Shown here piece by piece: positions 8,814 through 18,964 of a stretch of 64,000 nucleotides of DNA. The notes beneath the pieces are model-generated. The model was not told the DNA's origin. It was given only the letters and a program-made list of their open reading frames with translations, and ran no database searches. The stretch covers positions 5,828,001-5,892,000 of the forward strand of contig NZ_BAABKV010000001.1 in the NCBI RefSeq assembly GCF_039544005.1, in the 5' to 3' direction. Every line of letters begins with the position of its first letter. The first letter of the stretch is position 1. A program made the translations under genes and the position numbers. Source of the DNA: Kitasatospora paranensis. GTDB taxonomy: Bacteria; Actinomycetota; Actinomycetes; Streptomycetales; Streptomycetaceae.

Positions 8814-9809
8814 TCAGGACCAGGTCAGGGCGGGGGTGGCCACGGGGGCGTCCCAGAGCTCCAGAAGCTCCCGGTCGGCCTTGGTCAGGGTGAGCGAGAA
8901 ACCCGCCATGTCGAGGCTGGTGACGTAGTTGCCGACCAGGCTGCGCGCGATCCGGACACCGCGCGCCGCCAGCAGGGCCCGGACCTCGCCGAAGACCACG
9001 TACAGCTCCAGCAACGGCGTGCCGCCCAGGCCGTTGACCAGGGCGATCACCTCGTCCCCGGCCGCGAGGTCGTGGTCGGCGAGGATCGCCCCGACCACCT
9101 CGGCCGCGAGGTCACGGGCCGGACGCATCGGCTCCCGGCGGCGGCCCGGCTCGCCGTGGATGCCCACCCCGACCTCGATCTCGTCCTCGGGCAGGTCGAA
9201 GCCGGGCCGCCCGGCGGCCGGCACCGTGGCGGCGCTCAGCGCGATCGCGAAGGACCGTGACGCCGCGTCGGCCCGCCGCCCGACCGCCGCGACCGCCTCC
9301 AGCGGCGCGCCGCGTTCGGCCAGCGCCCCGGCGGTCTTCTCCACCACCACGGTCGCCCCGGTACCGCGGCGGCCGGCCGTCCAGGTGGAGTCCTCCACCG
9401 CCACGTCGTCGTCGACCAGGACGGTCTCCACCGCGATGCCCTCCTCGGCCGCGAGCTCCGCCGCGAGCCGGAAGTTCAGCACGTCGCCGGTGTAGTTCTT
9501 CACCACGAACAGCACCCCGGCCCCGCTCTGCACCGCCCGGGCCGCGGCCAGCACCTGGTCGGGCACCGGGGAGGTGAACACCTCGCCCGGACACGCCGCA
9601 TCGAGCATGCCCGGGCCGACGAAACCGATGTGCAGCGGCTCATGCCCCGAACCGCCGCCGGAGACCAGCGCCACCTTGCCCGGGGCCGCCGGCACCGCCC
9701 GCGTCACCACCCGGGCGTCGGCGTCCACCGCCAGCCCCGGGTGCGCCGCGGCGACCCCGGCCAGGGCGTCCGCCAGTAGCGTCTCCGGGCTGTTGATCAG
9801 TTTCTTCAT
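8814..9809 (-). CDS. dhaK: dihydroxyacetone kinase substrate-binding subunit DhaK
   Basis: Binds dihydroxyacetone covalently as a hemiaminal on a histidine and presents it for phosphorylation. The 331-residue product has the conserved SGGGSGHEPLHIGFVG segment near residue 50, GVLFVVKNYTGDVLNF and NGLGGTPLLELYVV. The ATG at 9809 gives MKKLINSPETLLADAL, the usual DhaK N-terminus; upstream in-frame codons are not conserved. First gene of dhaK-dhaL. The 166 bases up to the divergent dhaM would carry both promoters. Confidence 0.95.
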   Translation of the reverse strand: MKKLINSPETLLADALAGVAAAHPGLAVDADARVVTRAVPAAPGKVALVSGGGSGHEPLHIGFVGPGMLDAACPGEVFTSPVPDQVLAAARAVQSGAGVLFVVKNYTGDVLNFRLAAELAAEEGIAVETVLVDDDVAVEDSTWTAGRRGTGATVVVEKTAGALAERGAPLEAVAAVGRRADAASRSFAIALSAATVPAAGRPGFDLPEDEIEVGVGIHGEPGRRREPMRPARDLAAEVVGAILADHDLAAGDEVIALVNGLGGTPLLELYVVFGEVRALLAARGVRIARSLVGNYVTSLDMAGFSLTLTKADRELLELWDAPVATPALTWS

Positions 9810-9975
9810 CCGGTGGGCCTCTTCACGGCGGTGTCCCTGGGCTGCTCCCGGCCCGACGTTACGCCGGGCACCCCCGGGTGCCGTGCGGTACGACACGCCG
9901 CGGACGCCCACCGATCGTTCGCGTCAGGACCGGCGGGGGCCGTTCAGCGCCCGACGCGGCAGTAGGGTGCGCGGC

Positions 9976-10368
9976 ATGGCAGCGCTTGTGGGCATCGTCC
10001 TGGTCTCGCACAGCCCGGCGATGGCGGCCGGGCTCCGGGACCTGCTCGCGGAACTCGGCGGCGGGGCCGTCCGGGTCGCCCTGGCCGCCGGGACGGCCGA
10101 CGGGGGCCTCGGTACCAGTGACGCCCTGGTGCGCGCGGCGCTGGCGGAGGCCGACGGCGGTGCCGGGGTCGTCGTGCTGCCCGACCTCGGCAGCGCGGTC
10201 CTGACCGTCCGGGCGGTGCTGGCCGAGCGGCCCGGCCCGGGCCCGGTGCTGGTGGACGCCCCGTTCGTGGAGGGGGCGGTGGCCGCCACGGTGACGGCCT
10301 CCGCGGGCGCCGCCCTGGACGAGGTCGTCCGGGCGGCCGAGGAGGCCCGGGCCTTCCGCAAGTTCTGA
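9976..10368 (+). CDS. dhaM: PTS-dependent dihydroxyacetone kinase phosphotransfer subunit DhaM (EIIA domain only)
   Basis: Accepts phosphate from HPr of the phosphotransferase system and passes it to the ADP held by DhaL. The 130 residues form only the mannose-type EIIA domain. The N-terminus IVLVSHSPAMAAGL contains the active histidine (residue 12), and GGAGVVVLPDLGSAVL matches the family core. The HPr-like and EI-like domains present in E. coli DhaM are absent, as in other actinobacteria, so chromosomal HPr and EI must supply phosphate. The ATG at 9976 gives the conserved start MAALVGIVLVSHS. It is divergent from dhaK. Confidence 0.92.
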   Translation: MAALVGIVLVSHSPAMAAGLRDLLAELGGGAVRVALAAGTADGGLGTSDALVRAALAEADGGAGVVVLPDLGSAVLTVRAVLAERPGPGPVLVDAPFVEGAVAATVTASAGAALDEVVRAAEEARAFRKF

Positions 10369-10400
10369 CCCGCCCGGCCGGCCCGCGTGCGCTCCCCGGC

Positions 10401-12095
10401 CTACTTGGCGTCCGCGTAGCAGTCCACCACCGCGGTGGAGAGCGGGAAGCGGACGGGCGTGTCGCCGAAGACCAGCGCCCGGGCCTCGTCCGCCGCCGCC
10501 GCGACCTCGGCCGCCACCCGGTCGGCGAGATCGGACGGGGTGTGCACCATCACCTCGTCGTGCTGGAAGAACACCAGGTGCGGCCGGTCCGCCCCGGAAC
10601 TCAACGCGGCCAGTCGGCGCCGCAGCCCGGCGAGCATGGCGAGCGCCCAGTCGGCGGCGCTGGCCTGGATCACGAAGTTCCGGGTGAAACGGCCGCGGGC
10701 CCGGGCCGACCGGCCACCGGCCTCGTCGCCCGGGTCGGCGGCCTCGGTGCGGTCGAGCCACTCCGCGGACGGCGGCGGGCAGGTGCGGCCGAGCCGGGAG
10801 CGGACGATCCCGCCGTCCTCACCTGTCCGGGCGGCGGCCTCGACGTAGCCCATCGCCGCCGGGTAGCGCCGGCGCAGGGTGGCGAGCAGGGGGCCGATGT
10901 CGCCGCTGGTCTGGCCGTACATGGCGCCGAGCAGGCCGAGCTTCGCCTTGGACCGGTCGCCCTGGAACGCGGTGGCGGCGAGGGCCTCGTACAGGTCGCC
11001 CTCGGCGGCGGTGCGGGCCAGCCCGGCGTCCTCGGACAGCGCGGCCAGCACCCGCGGCTCCAGCTGGGCGGCGTCGGCGACGACCAGCGACCACCCCGGG
11101 TCGGCGACCACGGCGCGGCGCAGGATCCGGGGGATCTGCAGGGCGCCGCCGCCCCGGCTGGCCCACCGGCCGGACACCACGCCGCCGACCACGTACTCGG
11201 GCCGGAAGCGGCCGCCGCGCACCCAGGCGGACTGCCAGGCCCAGCCGTGCGCGGTGTGGAGCCGGGACAGCTCCTTGTAGCGGATCACCAGCTCCGCTGC
11301 CGGGTGGTCCACCCGGCGCAGCTCCCAGCTGCGGGTCGAGGGGAGCTTGACGCCCTGCTCGGCGAAGGCCCGCAGCACCTGATCGGGCGAGTCGGGGTTG
11401 AACGGGCGTCCGCCGAGCGCCTGCTGGAGCTCGGCGGCCAGCTCGGCGACGAGCCGCGGCCGAGCGCCCGGGATCTGCGGGCGGGGGCCGAGCAACTCGG
11501 TGAGCAGCAGGTCGTGCACGTCCGCGCGCCAGGGCAGTCCGTCGGCGGCGATCTCGGCGGCGAGCAGGCCACCGGCGGACTCGGCGGCGACCAGAAGCCG
11601 CAGCCGGGCCCGCTCGCCCGCGTCCCGGACGGCGGAGAGCCGGCGCTGCTGGTCGGCGTGGACGGTGACCACGGCCTCCAGCGGGTCGACGCCGGGCGGC
11701 AGCTGCAGGCGGTCCGGTGCGAACAGGGAGGCCTGGTCGTCGTCGGCGGCGCCGGCCTCGGGCAGGTCGGCCGGAACGGGGCGGCCGTGGACCCTGGCCC
11801 AGGCCGCGCCCAGCGAGCGCGGCTCGCCCCAATGCCCCTCGTGGCCGAGCAGCAGGGGCTCGGTCAGCCGCAGGTCGTGGCAGCGGGCGAGCCGGACGGG
11901 CAGCAGCGGGGCGTATCCGCTGTCGGCGGCGGCGAAGACCCAGCGCGGCTGCTCGGCCGCCTCGATCCGGGCCACCGCCGTGGCCAGGGCCGGCGCGTGG
12001 TGCGGCGCCCCGAGCGGGGTGCCGTCGTCGGCCAACGGCTGCAGGCGGCCGCCGGGGCCGTGCGGGTCGGGGGCGAGGGCGTAGCGGGGGGCCAT
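10401..12095 (-). CDS. DNA polymerase I-like protein (3'-5' exonuclease-like plus polymerase domain)
   Basis: A family A DNA polymerase of 564 residues, lacking the 5'-nuclease domain of PolA; it matches the short actinobacterial bifunctional exonuclease/polymerase proteins. Polymerase motif A is VVADAAQLEPRVLAAL, motif B RSKAKLGLLGAMYGQT and motif C FFQHDEVMVH. Together they provide the two catalytic Asp and the dNTP-binding Arg and Lys. The N-terminal half corresponds to the proofreading domain, but clear DEDD exonuclease residues were not found, so proofreading activity is doubtful. The ATG at 12095 has GGAGAGGAGAC before it. The gene is divergent from the M3 peptidase. It probably acts in repair or translesion synthesis rather than as the main Pol I. 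Confidence 0.88.
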   Translation of the reverse strand: MAPRYALAPDPHGPGGRLQPLADDGTPLGAPHHAPALATAVARIEAAEQPRWVFAAADSGYAPLLPVRLARCHDLRLTEPLLLGHEGHWGEPRSLGAAWARVHGRPVPADLPEAGAADDDQASLFAPDRLQLPPGVDPLEAVVTVHADQQRRLSAVRDAGERARLRLLVAAESAGGLLAAEIAADGLPWRADVHDLLLTELLGPRPQIPGARPRLVAELAAELQQALGGRPFNPDSPDQVLRAFAEQGVKLPSTRSWELRRVDHPAAELVIRYKELSRLHTAHGWAWQSAWVRGGRFRPEYVVGGVVSGRWASRGGGALQIPRILRRAVVADPGWSLVVADAAQLEPRVLAALSEDAGLARTAAEGDLYEALAATAFQGDRSKAKLGLLGAMYGQTSGDIGPLLATLRRRYPAAMGYVEAAARTGEDGGIVRSRLGRTCPPPSAEWLDRTEAADPGDEAGGRSARARGRFTRNFVIQASAADWALAMLAGLRRRLAALSSGADRPHLVFFQHDEVMVHTPSDLADRVAAEVAAAADEARALVFGDTPVRFPLSTAVVDCYADAK

Positions 12096-12275
12096 CGGCG
12101 GTCTCCTCTCCTGGTCCGGGTGACGATGGTGCTCCGTGCCCGACCGTAGCGCGTGGCACCGACAACCGGTCCGCGGCGGGCCGTCGCCCTGTCCGGGGCC
12201 CCCGCCGGGCGCCCCGGGCAGGGCACCGGCCGGAGCGCGTAGGCAGCCGGAATCACAGCCCGTAGGGTCGGCACC

Positions 12276-14300
12276 ATGAGCGACAACCCCTTCTTCGCGA
12301 CCAGCACCCTGGTCCACGAGCTGCCGCCCTTCGCCGAGATCCGGGAGGAGCACTACCTGCCCGCCTTCCAGCAGGGCATGGCCGTCCAGCTCACCGAGAT
12401 CGCCGGGATCGTGGCCGACCCGGAACCGCCGACCTTCGACAACACCCTGGTGGCACTGGAGCGTTCGGGAGCTCTGCTGCGACGCGTCCGACTCGCCTTC
12501 GACAACCAGGAGGCGTCCGACACCACCCCCGTCCTGCAGGAGCTCGACGCGGTGCTCAGCCCGCGGCTGGCCGGGCACGCGGACGCGATCCATCTGGACC
12601 CGGGCCTGTTCGCACGGATCGACGCCCTCTACCGGGGGCGCGCCGAACTGGGCCTGGACGCCGAGTCGCTCCGGCTGCTGGAGCGCCACCACACCGCCTT
12701 CGTCCGGGCCGGCGCCGAGCTGTCCGCGGAGGACCAGCACCGGCTGCGCGTCATCAACGCCGAACTCGCGGCGGACGAGGCCGCGTTCCGGCAGAACGTG
12801 CTGGCCGACACCCGGGCCCGCGCGATCGTCGTCGGCACCGCGGAGGAGCTCGACGGCCTGTCGCCGGACGCGGTCGCGGCCGCCGCCGAGAACGGCCGCG
12901 CGCTCGGTCTGGACGGCTCGTACGTGCTCAGCCTGAAGAACTTCTCCAACCAGACCGAGCTCGCCGCCCTCGGCGACCGGGCCCTGCGCGAGAGGCTGCT
13001 GGCCGCCTCACTCGGCCGCGCGGCGGCGGCGAACGGGCCGCTGGCGATCCGGATGTCCGCGCTGCGCGCCGAGCGGGCCGCCCTGCTCGGGTACCCGAGT
13101 CACGGCGCGTACGTGGTCGCCGACGAGACGGCGGGCACGGTCGAGGCGGTGGACGCCATGCTGGGCGGGCTGGTCGCGCCCGCGGTGGCCAACGCCGAGC
13201 GGGAGAAGGCGGAGCTGCTGGCCGCCGCCCGCGCCGACGGCCTCACCGAACTCGCCGCGCACGACTGGGCGTACTACGCGGAGAAGGTCCGCCGGACCTC
13301 GTACCTGATCGACGGGGACGGGCTGCGCCCCTACTTCGAGCTCGAACGGGTGCTGCACGACGGGGTGTTCTTCGCGGCGGGGCTGGTCTACGGGGTGTCC
13401 TTCACCGAGCGGACGGACCTGGTCGGGTACCACCCGGACGCCCGGGTCTTCGAGGTGTTCGACACCGACGGCGGCTCGCTCGGCCTGTTCCTGGGCGACT
13501 TCCACGCCCGGGCCTCCAAGCGCGGCGGCGCGTGGATGAACGAACTCGTGCCGCAGTCCGACCTGCTGGGCAAGCGGCCGGTGGTGGTCAACAACCTCAA
13601 CATCGCCAAGCCCGCCGTCGGCGAGCCGGCGCTGCTGACCTGGGACGAGGTGCGCACGCTGTTCCACGAGTTCGGGCACGCGCTGCACGGCCTGTTCTCG
13701 GACGTCCGCTACCCGCTCTTCTCGGGCACCGAAGTGCCGCGCGACTTCGTCGAGTTCCCCTCGCAGGTGAACGAGATGTGGATGACCCGGCCGGAGGTGC
13801 TCGCCAACTACGCCCGGCACCACGTCACCGGCGAGCCGCTGCCGGCCGAGCTGGTGGAGCGGATGGCCGCAGCCGAGGGCTTCGGGCAGGGCTTCCGGAC
13901 GGTCGAGTACCTGGCGGCAGCCCTGCTGGACTGGGCCTGGCACACCCTGCCGGCCGGCCACGAGGTCACCGACGCGGAGGAGTTCGAGGCCGAGGCGCTG
14001 CGGCGGGCGGGCCTGGCGGTGCCGGAGATCCCGCCGCGCTACCGCACCGCGTACTTCAGCCACATCTTCTCCGGCGGCTACAGCGCCGGCTACTACGCCT
14101 ACATCTGGTCCGAGGTGCTGGACGCCGACACGGTGGAGTGGTTCGGCGGCAACGGGCGCCCGGTGCGCGAGAGCGGCGAGATCTTCCGCCGCGAACTCCT
14201 CGCCCGCGGCGGCAGCAGACCTGCTCTGGACTGCTTCCGGGCGGTGGTGGGCCGCGACCCGGAGATCGGCCCGCTGCTGGCCCGCCGCGGCCTGGGCTGA
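12276..14300 (+). CDS. M3 family zinc metallopeptidase (peptidyl-dipeptidase Dcp type)
   Basis: A cytoplasmic oligopeptidase of 674 residues, the full length for the M3 family. The zinc site HEFGH is in LFHEFGHALHGLFSD at about residue 463; the third ligand Glu lies downstream in FVEFPSQVNEMW. The substrate-binding GGYSAGYYAYIWSEVLDAD segment near the C-terminus is typical of Dcp/OpdA enzymes. There is no signal peptide. It would degrade short peptides released by larger proteases. It is convergent with the GH5 gene, the stops being only ten bases apart across a GAGCCGGCCGGCTC palindrome. Confidence 0.94.
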   Translation: MSDNPFFATSTLVHELPPFAEIREEHYLPAFQQGMAVQLTEIAGIVADPEPPTFDNTLVALERSGALLRRVRLAFDNQEASDTTPVLQELDAVLSPRLAGHADAIHLDPGLFARIDALYRGRAELGLDAESLRLLERHHTAFVRAGAELSAEDQHRLRVINAELAADEAAFRQNVLADTRARAIVVGTAEELDGLSPDAVAAAAENGRALGLDGSYVLSLKNFSNQTELAALGDRALRERLLAASLGRAAAANGPLAIRMSALRAERAALLGYPSHGAYVVADETAGTVEAVDAMLGGLVAPAVANAEREKAELLAAARADGLTELAAHDWAYYAEKVRRTSYLIDGDGLRPYFELERVLHDGVFFAAGLVYGVSFTERTDLVGYHPDARVFEVFDTDGGSLGLFLGDFHARASKRGGAWMNELVPQSDLLGKRPVVVNNLNIAKPAVGEPALLTWDEVRTLFHEFGHALHGLFSDVRYPLFSGTEVPRDFVEFPSQVNEMWMTRPEVLANYARHHVTGEPLPAELVERMAAAEGFGQGFRTVEYLAAALLDWAWHTLPAGHEVTDAEEFEAEALRRAGLAVPEIPPRYRTAYFSHIFSGGYSAGYYAYIWSEVLDADTVEWFGGNGRPVRESGEIFRRELLARGGSRPALDCFRAVVGRDPEIGPLLARRGLG

Positions 14301-14310
14301 GCCGGCCGGC

Positions 14311-15764
14311 TCAGCCGGTGAGGGTGACCGTGACCCGGCTTCCGGGCCGGGTGTCCGGCAGCCGCACCCGGACCGTCCCGGCCCGGTCCGCGGTCGGCTG
14401 CCGGACGTCGGTCACCGTCCGGCCCGCCCCGGTGAGCGACACCCGCACGCCGTGCGGGAACGAGCCGACCGGCAGGGTCAGTTCGCTCACCCCGCCGCGC
14501 GCCCCGGAGGTGAACTCCAGGGTGAAGCGGTCGGCCCGGAAGGACTGCGCGAGCGGCACTCCGGCGGTCGCGACCGGGTACGGTCCGAAGGCGGGGCCGT
14601 CCCCGGCGGCCGGCCGCCCGTCCGGGCCCAGCGCGCAGTACCCGCCGTCGCCGAGGCACCAGTACCACATCGTCCATCCTGTGGCGAAGGCCTGCATCGC
14701 CGCCACCTGGCGGTCGATCAGCGCGGCGTTGCCGGGCGTCCGGGCGCTCGGCGGCCCCCATTCGCCGACCAGGACCGGCATCCGGGCGGCCTGCGGGTAG
14801 GCGGTGATCGCGGCGGTGTAGGCCTCGACGAAGCCGTCGGACGGATCCCAGTCGCGGCCCGCCTCGACCGCGGTGTCGTAGAAGTGCGGTGCGTAGCCGA
14901 TCCGGGCCGGCCCCCGGCGCGGGTCGGCGAACCGGGGAGCGCGGTCGGTACGCCCTGGCCGACCAGCACGGTCGGTTCCACGAACAGCCAGGAGCGGTCG
15001 TCGACCCGCCGTACGGCGTCGATCAGCCGCCGGTACATCCCGGCCAGCCGCCCCTGTTCGAGCTCGGCGGCGGCCGCGGCGAGCACCGCCGGGTCGGCCG
15101 GGTCGCCGTCGACCGGCCCGAACGGCTCGTTGAACAGGTCGTAGCCCAGCAGGGCCGGGTGGCCGCGCAGGGCGCGGGCCACCGCCGTGTAGAACCCGCT
15201 CTGCGCCCGGCGCAGGTCCGGGTCGTCGTACAGGTGGCGGAAGGCGGCCTGGACGGCCGGCTGGAAGTACCCGGCGAACCAGTCGTCCGGGTCGGGGGTG
15301 AACGGCAGGCCGTCGTCGCGGGTGGCCCAGGTCGGCACCCCGCGGTCGCCGCCGCCGAACGCCGGGCCGTAGACGTCCTGGTGGAAGTCGACCACGACCA
15401 GCAGGCCGTGCCGCTGTGCGCTGTCCAAGAGGCGCTCGACACGGGAGAGTTCGGTGCGGTCGAGGCGGCCGGGCGCGGGCTCCAGCCGGGCCCAGGAGAT
15501 CGCGATCCGGACGAGCGTGAAGCCGTCGGCGGCGATCGTCCGCAGGTCCTCGTCCCGTGCCTCGGCGTACTTGTCCAGGTTGAAGCCGCGGAGTTGGAGG
15601 GCGCGTCCGGCGCTGTCGGCGAACAGCGTGCGGCCGTCCGCCGTGGTCGTGGTGCCGGCGGGCAGCCGGGTGGCCGGGCCCGTCCGGGCTGGCGCGGGCG
15701 GGGCGGAGCCCCACAGGGCGGCCAGGGCCAGGAGGAGTGCTGCGGCGGTTCGGCGGATGCGCAC
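14311..15764 (-). CDS. secreted GH5 glycoside hydrolase (endoglycoceramidase-like), frameshifted
   Basis: An exported family 5 glycosidase of about 484 residues once one base is restored. The N-terminus has Arg residues followed by TAAALLLALAALWG and an APA cleavage region. The TIM barrel shows LQLRGFNLDKYAEA, VVVDFHQDVYGPAFGGGD, the acid/base Glu in GYDLFNEPFGPVDG and the nucleophile Glu in PVLVGEWGPPSA. A beta-sandwich tail follows. The DFHQD and FNEP contexts resemble endoglycoceramidases more than cellulases, so glycolipids are possible substrates. The frame breaks at the GGGG run 14934-14937: TALP in one frame must continue as RFADPRRGPARIGYAPHFYD in the next, which needs one extra base. 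The start is uncertain: GTG 15764 (GAGGTGCACC before it, correct signal peptide) is preferred over ATG 15842, which overlaps the tetR stop. Confidence 0.85.
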
Positions 15765-15838
15765 GGTGCACCTCGCAGGGGAGTCGGTGACCGCGATGAT
15801 GCCGCGGTCGCCGTGGCCGCACAAGAGGTGAGTACGGC

Positions 15839-16534
15839 TCATGTTTGGTCGGCGACCGTCTCCTCCGCCGGCTCCGGCGCGGCGGGCAGGACCACCGGCG
15901 GCAGGGCGGCGGCGGCCGCCAGCCGCCCCCACAGCAGGTCGGCCAGCGCCTGCACCATCCTGGCCCGCGGGCAGGGACGCTGCTCCAGCCACCAGTCTCC
16001 GGCCGCCAGCACCATCCCGGTGATCGCACGCCCCCAGGTCTCGGAGAGCAGCGGGGTGTCGGCGCCGAGGTCGACCTGGAGTTGTACGGCCCGGGTGATC
16101 TCCTCGGCGATCTGCTTCAGCGCCGGGGCGAGCGCGTTGCCGGCGCCGGTGGGGTCGCCCGGCTCGGGGTGGGTCAGCAGCCGGTACACCTGGGGCCGCG
16201 ACTCGATGGCGGCGAGGTAGGTGTCGATGACGTGCTCGACCTGGTCGCGTCGCTCCAGCGGCTCGCTCAGCGCTGCGCGCACGGCGTCCAGAAGGCCGGC
16301 CGTGTGACGTTCGGTCAGCGCGCCGATCAGGCCGTTGCGGTCGCCGAAGTGGCGGTAGAGGATCGGCTTGGTGATGCCGGCCTCGGCGGCGATGGTGTTC
16401 ATGCTCGCGCCCGGCCCCTCCCGCTGGATGACCCGGTCGGCGGCGTTGAGCAGCTGCTCGCGGCGGGGCTCTCCGGCGGGTGCGGTGGCGGGGGTCGGCA
16501 CGGTGCTGCTCCTTCGGGGTGCGGGCGTTGACAT
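15839..16534 (-). CDS. TetR family transcriptional regulator
   Basis: A DNA-binding repressor of 231 residues. Residues about 25-75 form the TetR helix-turn-helix domain (LLNAADRVIQREG, MNTIAAEAGITKPILYRHFGDRNGL). The C-terminal ligand domain resembles regulators of fatty-acid genes. It is divergent from an acyl-CoA dehydrogenase gene, with a perfect TGTTACC palindrome between them, so it very probably represses itself and that gene. Its stop overlaps an in-frame ATG of the GH5 reading frame, so low read-through into the glycosidase is possible. Confidence 0.92.
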   Translation of the reverse strand: MSTPAPRRSSTVPTPATAPAGEPRREQLLNAADRVIQREGPGASMNTIAAEAGITKPILYRHFGDRNGLIGALTERHTAGLLDAVRAALSEPLERRDQVEHVIDTYLAAIESRPQVYRLLTHPEPGDPTGAGNALAPALKQIAEEITRAVQLQVDLGADTPLLSETWGRAITGMVLAAGDWWLEQRPCPRARMVQALADLLWGRLAAAAALPPVVLPAAPEPAEETVADQT

Positions 16535-16564
16535 GCGTTACCAATCAGTAGCAGACTCCCGTGA

Positions 16565-16581
16565 TGTTACCCGAGGTAACA
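16565..16581. promoter_or_regulatory. palindromic operator between tetR and acyl-CoA dehydrogenase
   Basis: TGTTACCCGAGGTAACA has perfect 7-base arms around CGA. A further GTTACC half-site lies at 16537-16542, next to the tetR start. The shape TTACC..GGTAA is typical of TetR-type operators of fatty-acid degradation genes in actinobacteria. Confidence 0.75.
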
Positions 16582-16652
16582 CCTGCTGCGGCGTGGATCC
16601 CCACCGCGCCCGACCCCCATCTCTGTGCGCATTTCCTGCGGAGGCACGCCCC

Positions 16653-17885
<1,233 letters not shown>

Positions 17886-17893
17886 CGGCACCG

Positions 17894-17943
17894 CCGGTCC
17901 GCCGCACCGCCGGGCCGCCGGGCCGGGCCGCGCGGCGGACCCG
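17894..17943. terminator. possible bidirectional hairpin
   Basis: CCGGTCCGCCGC near 17894 can pair with GCGGCGGACCCGG near 17931 across a GC-rich loop. It lies between the ends of the convergent acyl-CoA dehydrogenase and enoyl-CoA hydratase genes. Confidence 0.4.
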
Positions 17944-17982
17944 GCGCCGCAACAGGCTGCGGGTGCCGCGGGCGCGGGGGTC

Positions 17983-18765
17983 TCAGAAGCGCGGCTCGCG
18001 CCGCTCCAGGAACGCCGACAGGCCCTCGCGCACGTCCGGCGCCTCCCGCGAACGGCGCTCCCACGGCGCCACCGCCGCGGCCGCCTCCTCGGGGCCGCCG
18101 GCCAGCGCGGCCTTCACCGCCCCGATCGTCTGCGGCGACCGCTTCGCCAGCAGCGCGGCGAACTCGCGGGCCCGCTGGTCCAGTTCGCTGGCCGGCAGCA
18201 CCTCGTCCACCAGGCCGAACCGTTCCGCCCGTTCGGCTGACACCAACTCACCGGAGAACAAAAGGTACTTGGCCCTGGCCGGCCCGACCAGCCGGGCCAG
18301 CCGCACCGTCGGCACCGCCGGGTACACCACGCCCAGCTTCGCCGGCGTGATCCCGAACCGGGCGTCGTAGGCGGCGAACCGCAGGTCGCAGGCGACCGCC
18401 AACTGGCAGCCCCCGCCGACGCACGCACCGTGCACCACCGCCACCGTGGGGTGCGGGAAGGCGGCCAGTGCCTCCTCGGCCGCGACGTTCTCGGCGTGGT
18501 AGGCGTCGGCCCGCACCGGGTCCGCGTACACCTCGGAGAGTTCGGCGATGTCCGCTCCGGCGCAGAAGGTCTGCTGTGCGCCGGTCACCAGCAGGACCCG
18601 GACGCCCGGCCGAGCGGCGATCCTGTCCAGCACCCCCGGGAGTCCGCGCCACATCGCCAGCGTCATCGCGTTGCGCCGCTCCGGCCTGTCCAGCACCAGG
18701 GTCGCGACCGGCCCGTCGAGCTCCACCCGCAGCCCGGCCACGCCGGTGTCGAACTCCTCGGCCAT
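17983..18765 (-). CDS. enoyl-CoA hydratase/isomerase family protein
   Basis: A crotonase-fold enzyme of 260 residues that probably hydrates 2-enoyl-CoA. The oxyanion-hole segments are FCAGADIAEL and HGACVGGGCQLAVACD, followed by FGITPAKLGVVYP and the C-terminal RSREAPDVREGLSAFLERREPRF. The usual second catalytic Glu position is occupied by Val (KLGVVYP), so it may be an isomerase or another crotonase member rather than a classical hydratase. The ATG at 18765 is chosen for the family start MAEEFDTGVAGLRV. The same open frame runs on upstream into the GNAT gene, but that continuity is an artefact of a frameshift there. Confidence 0.9.
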   Translation of the reverse strand: MAEEFDTGVAGLRVELDGPVATLVLDRPERRNAMTLAMWRGLPGVLDRIAARPGVRVLLVTGAQQTFCAGADIAELSEVYADPVRADAYHAENVAAEEALAAFPHPTVAVVHGACVGGGCQLAVACDLRFAAYDARFGITPAKLGVVYPAVPTVRLARLVGPARAKYLLFSGELVSAERAERFGLVDEVLPASELDQRAREFAALLAKRSPQTIGAVKAALAGGPEEAAAAVAPWERRSREAPDVREGLSAFLERREPRF

Positions 18766-18964
18766 CACTGCCTCCGTGATCGGAACGTCCCCGATCACCC
18801 TTCCACAGCGGGGTCGTCCGGCACCACGGCGGTCACTGTGATCTCCACCAACCGGCCGGCGCCGCCGGGGCGGGCGGCGCCCGGCAGCGTCGAGGTGTGC
18901 GGGCCGGCAGCCGGCCCGCAGGCGCCGGCCACCGCTCTCCGGCCGGTCCGGTCCGCGGCGGCCG
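18766..18964. other. intergenic region upstream of enoyl-CoA hydratase
   Basis: About 200 bases with no credible gene. The reading frame is open only because a missing base in the GNAT gene removes its stop. Confidence 0.5.

Noticed and set aside
10542..12149. Plus-strand frame opposite the Pol I-like gene (535 codons)
   Set aside because: Shadow of the polymerase gene; no conserved motif and no start signal.
14311..16544. Two separate glycosidase/TetR fusion proteins
   Set aside because: The long frames arise from a one-base loss in the GH5 gene and from the tetR shadow; the TetR gene has its own frame, start and stop.
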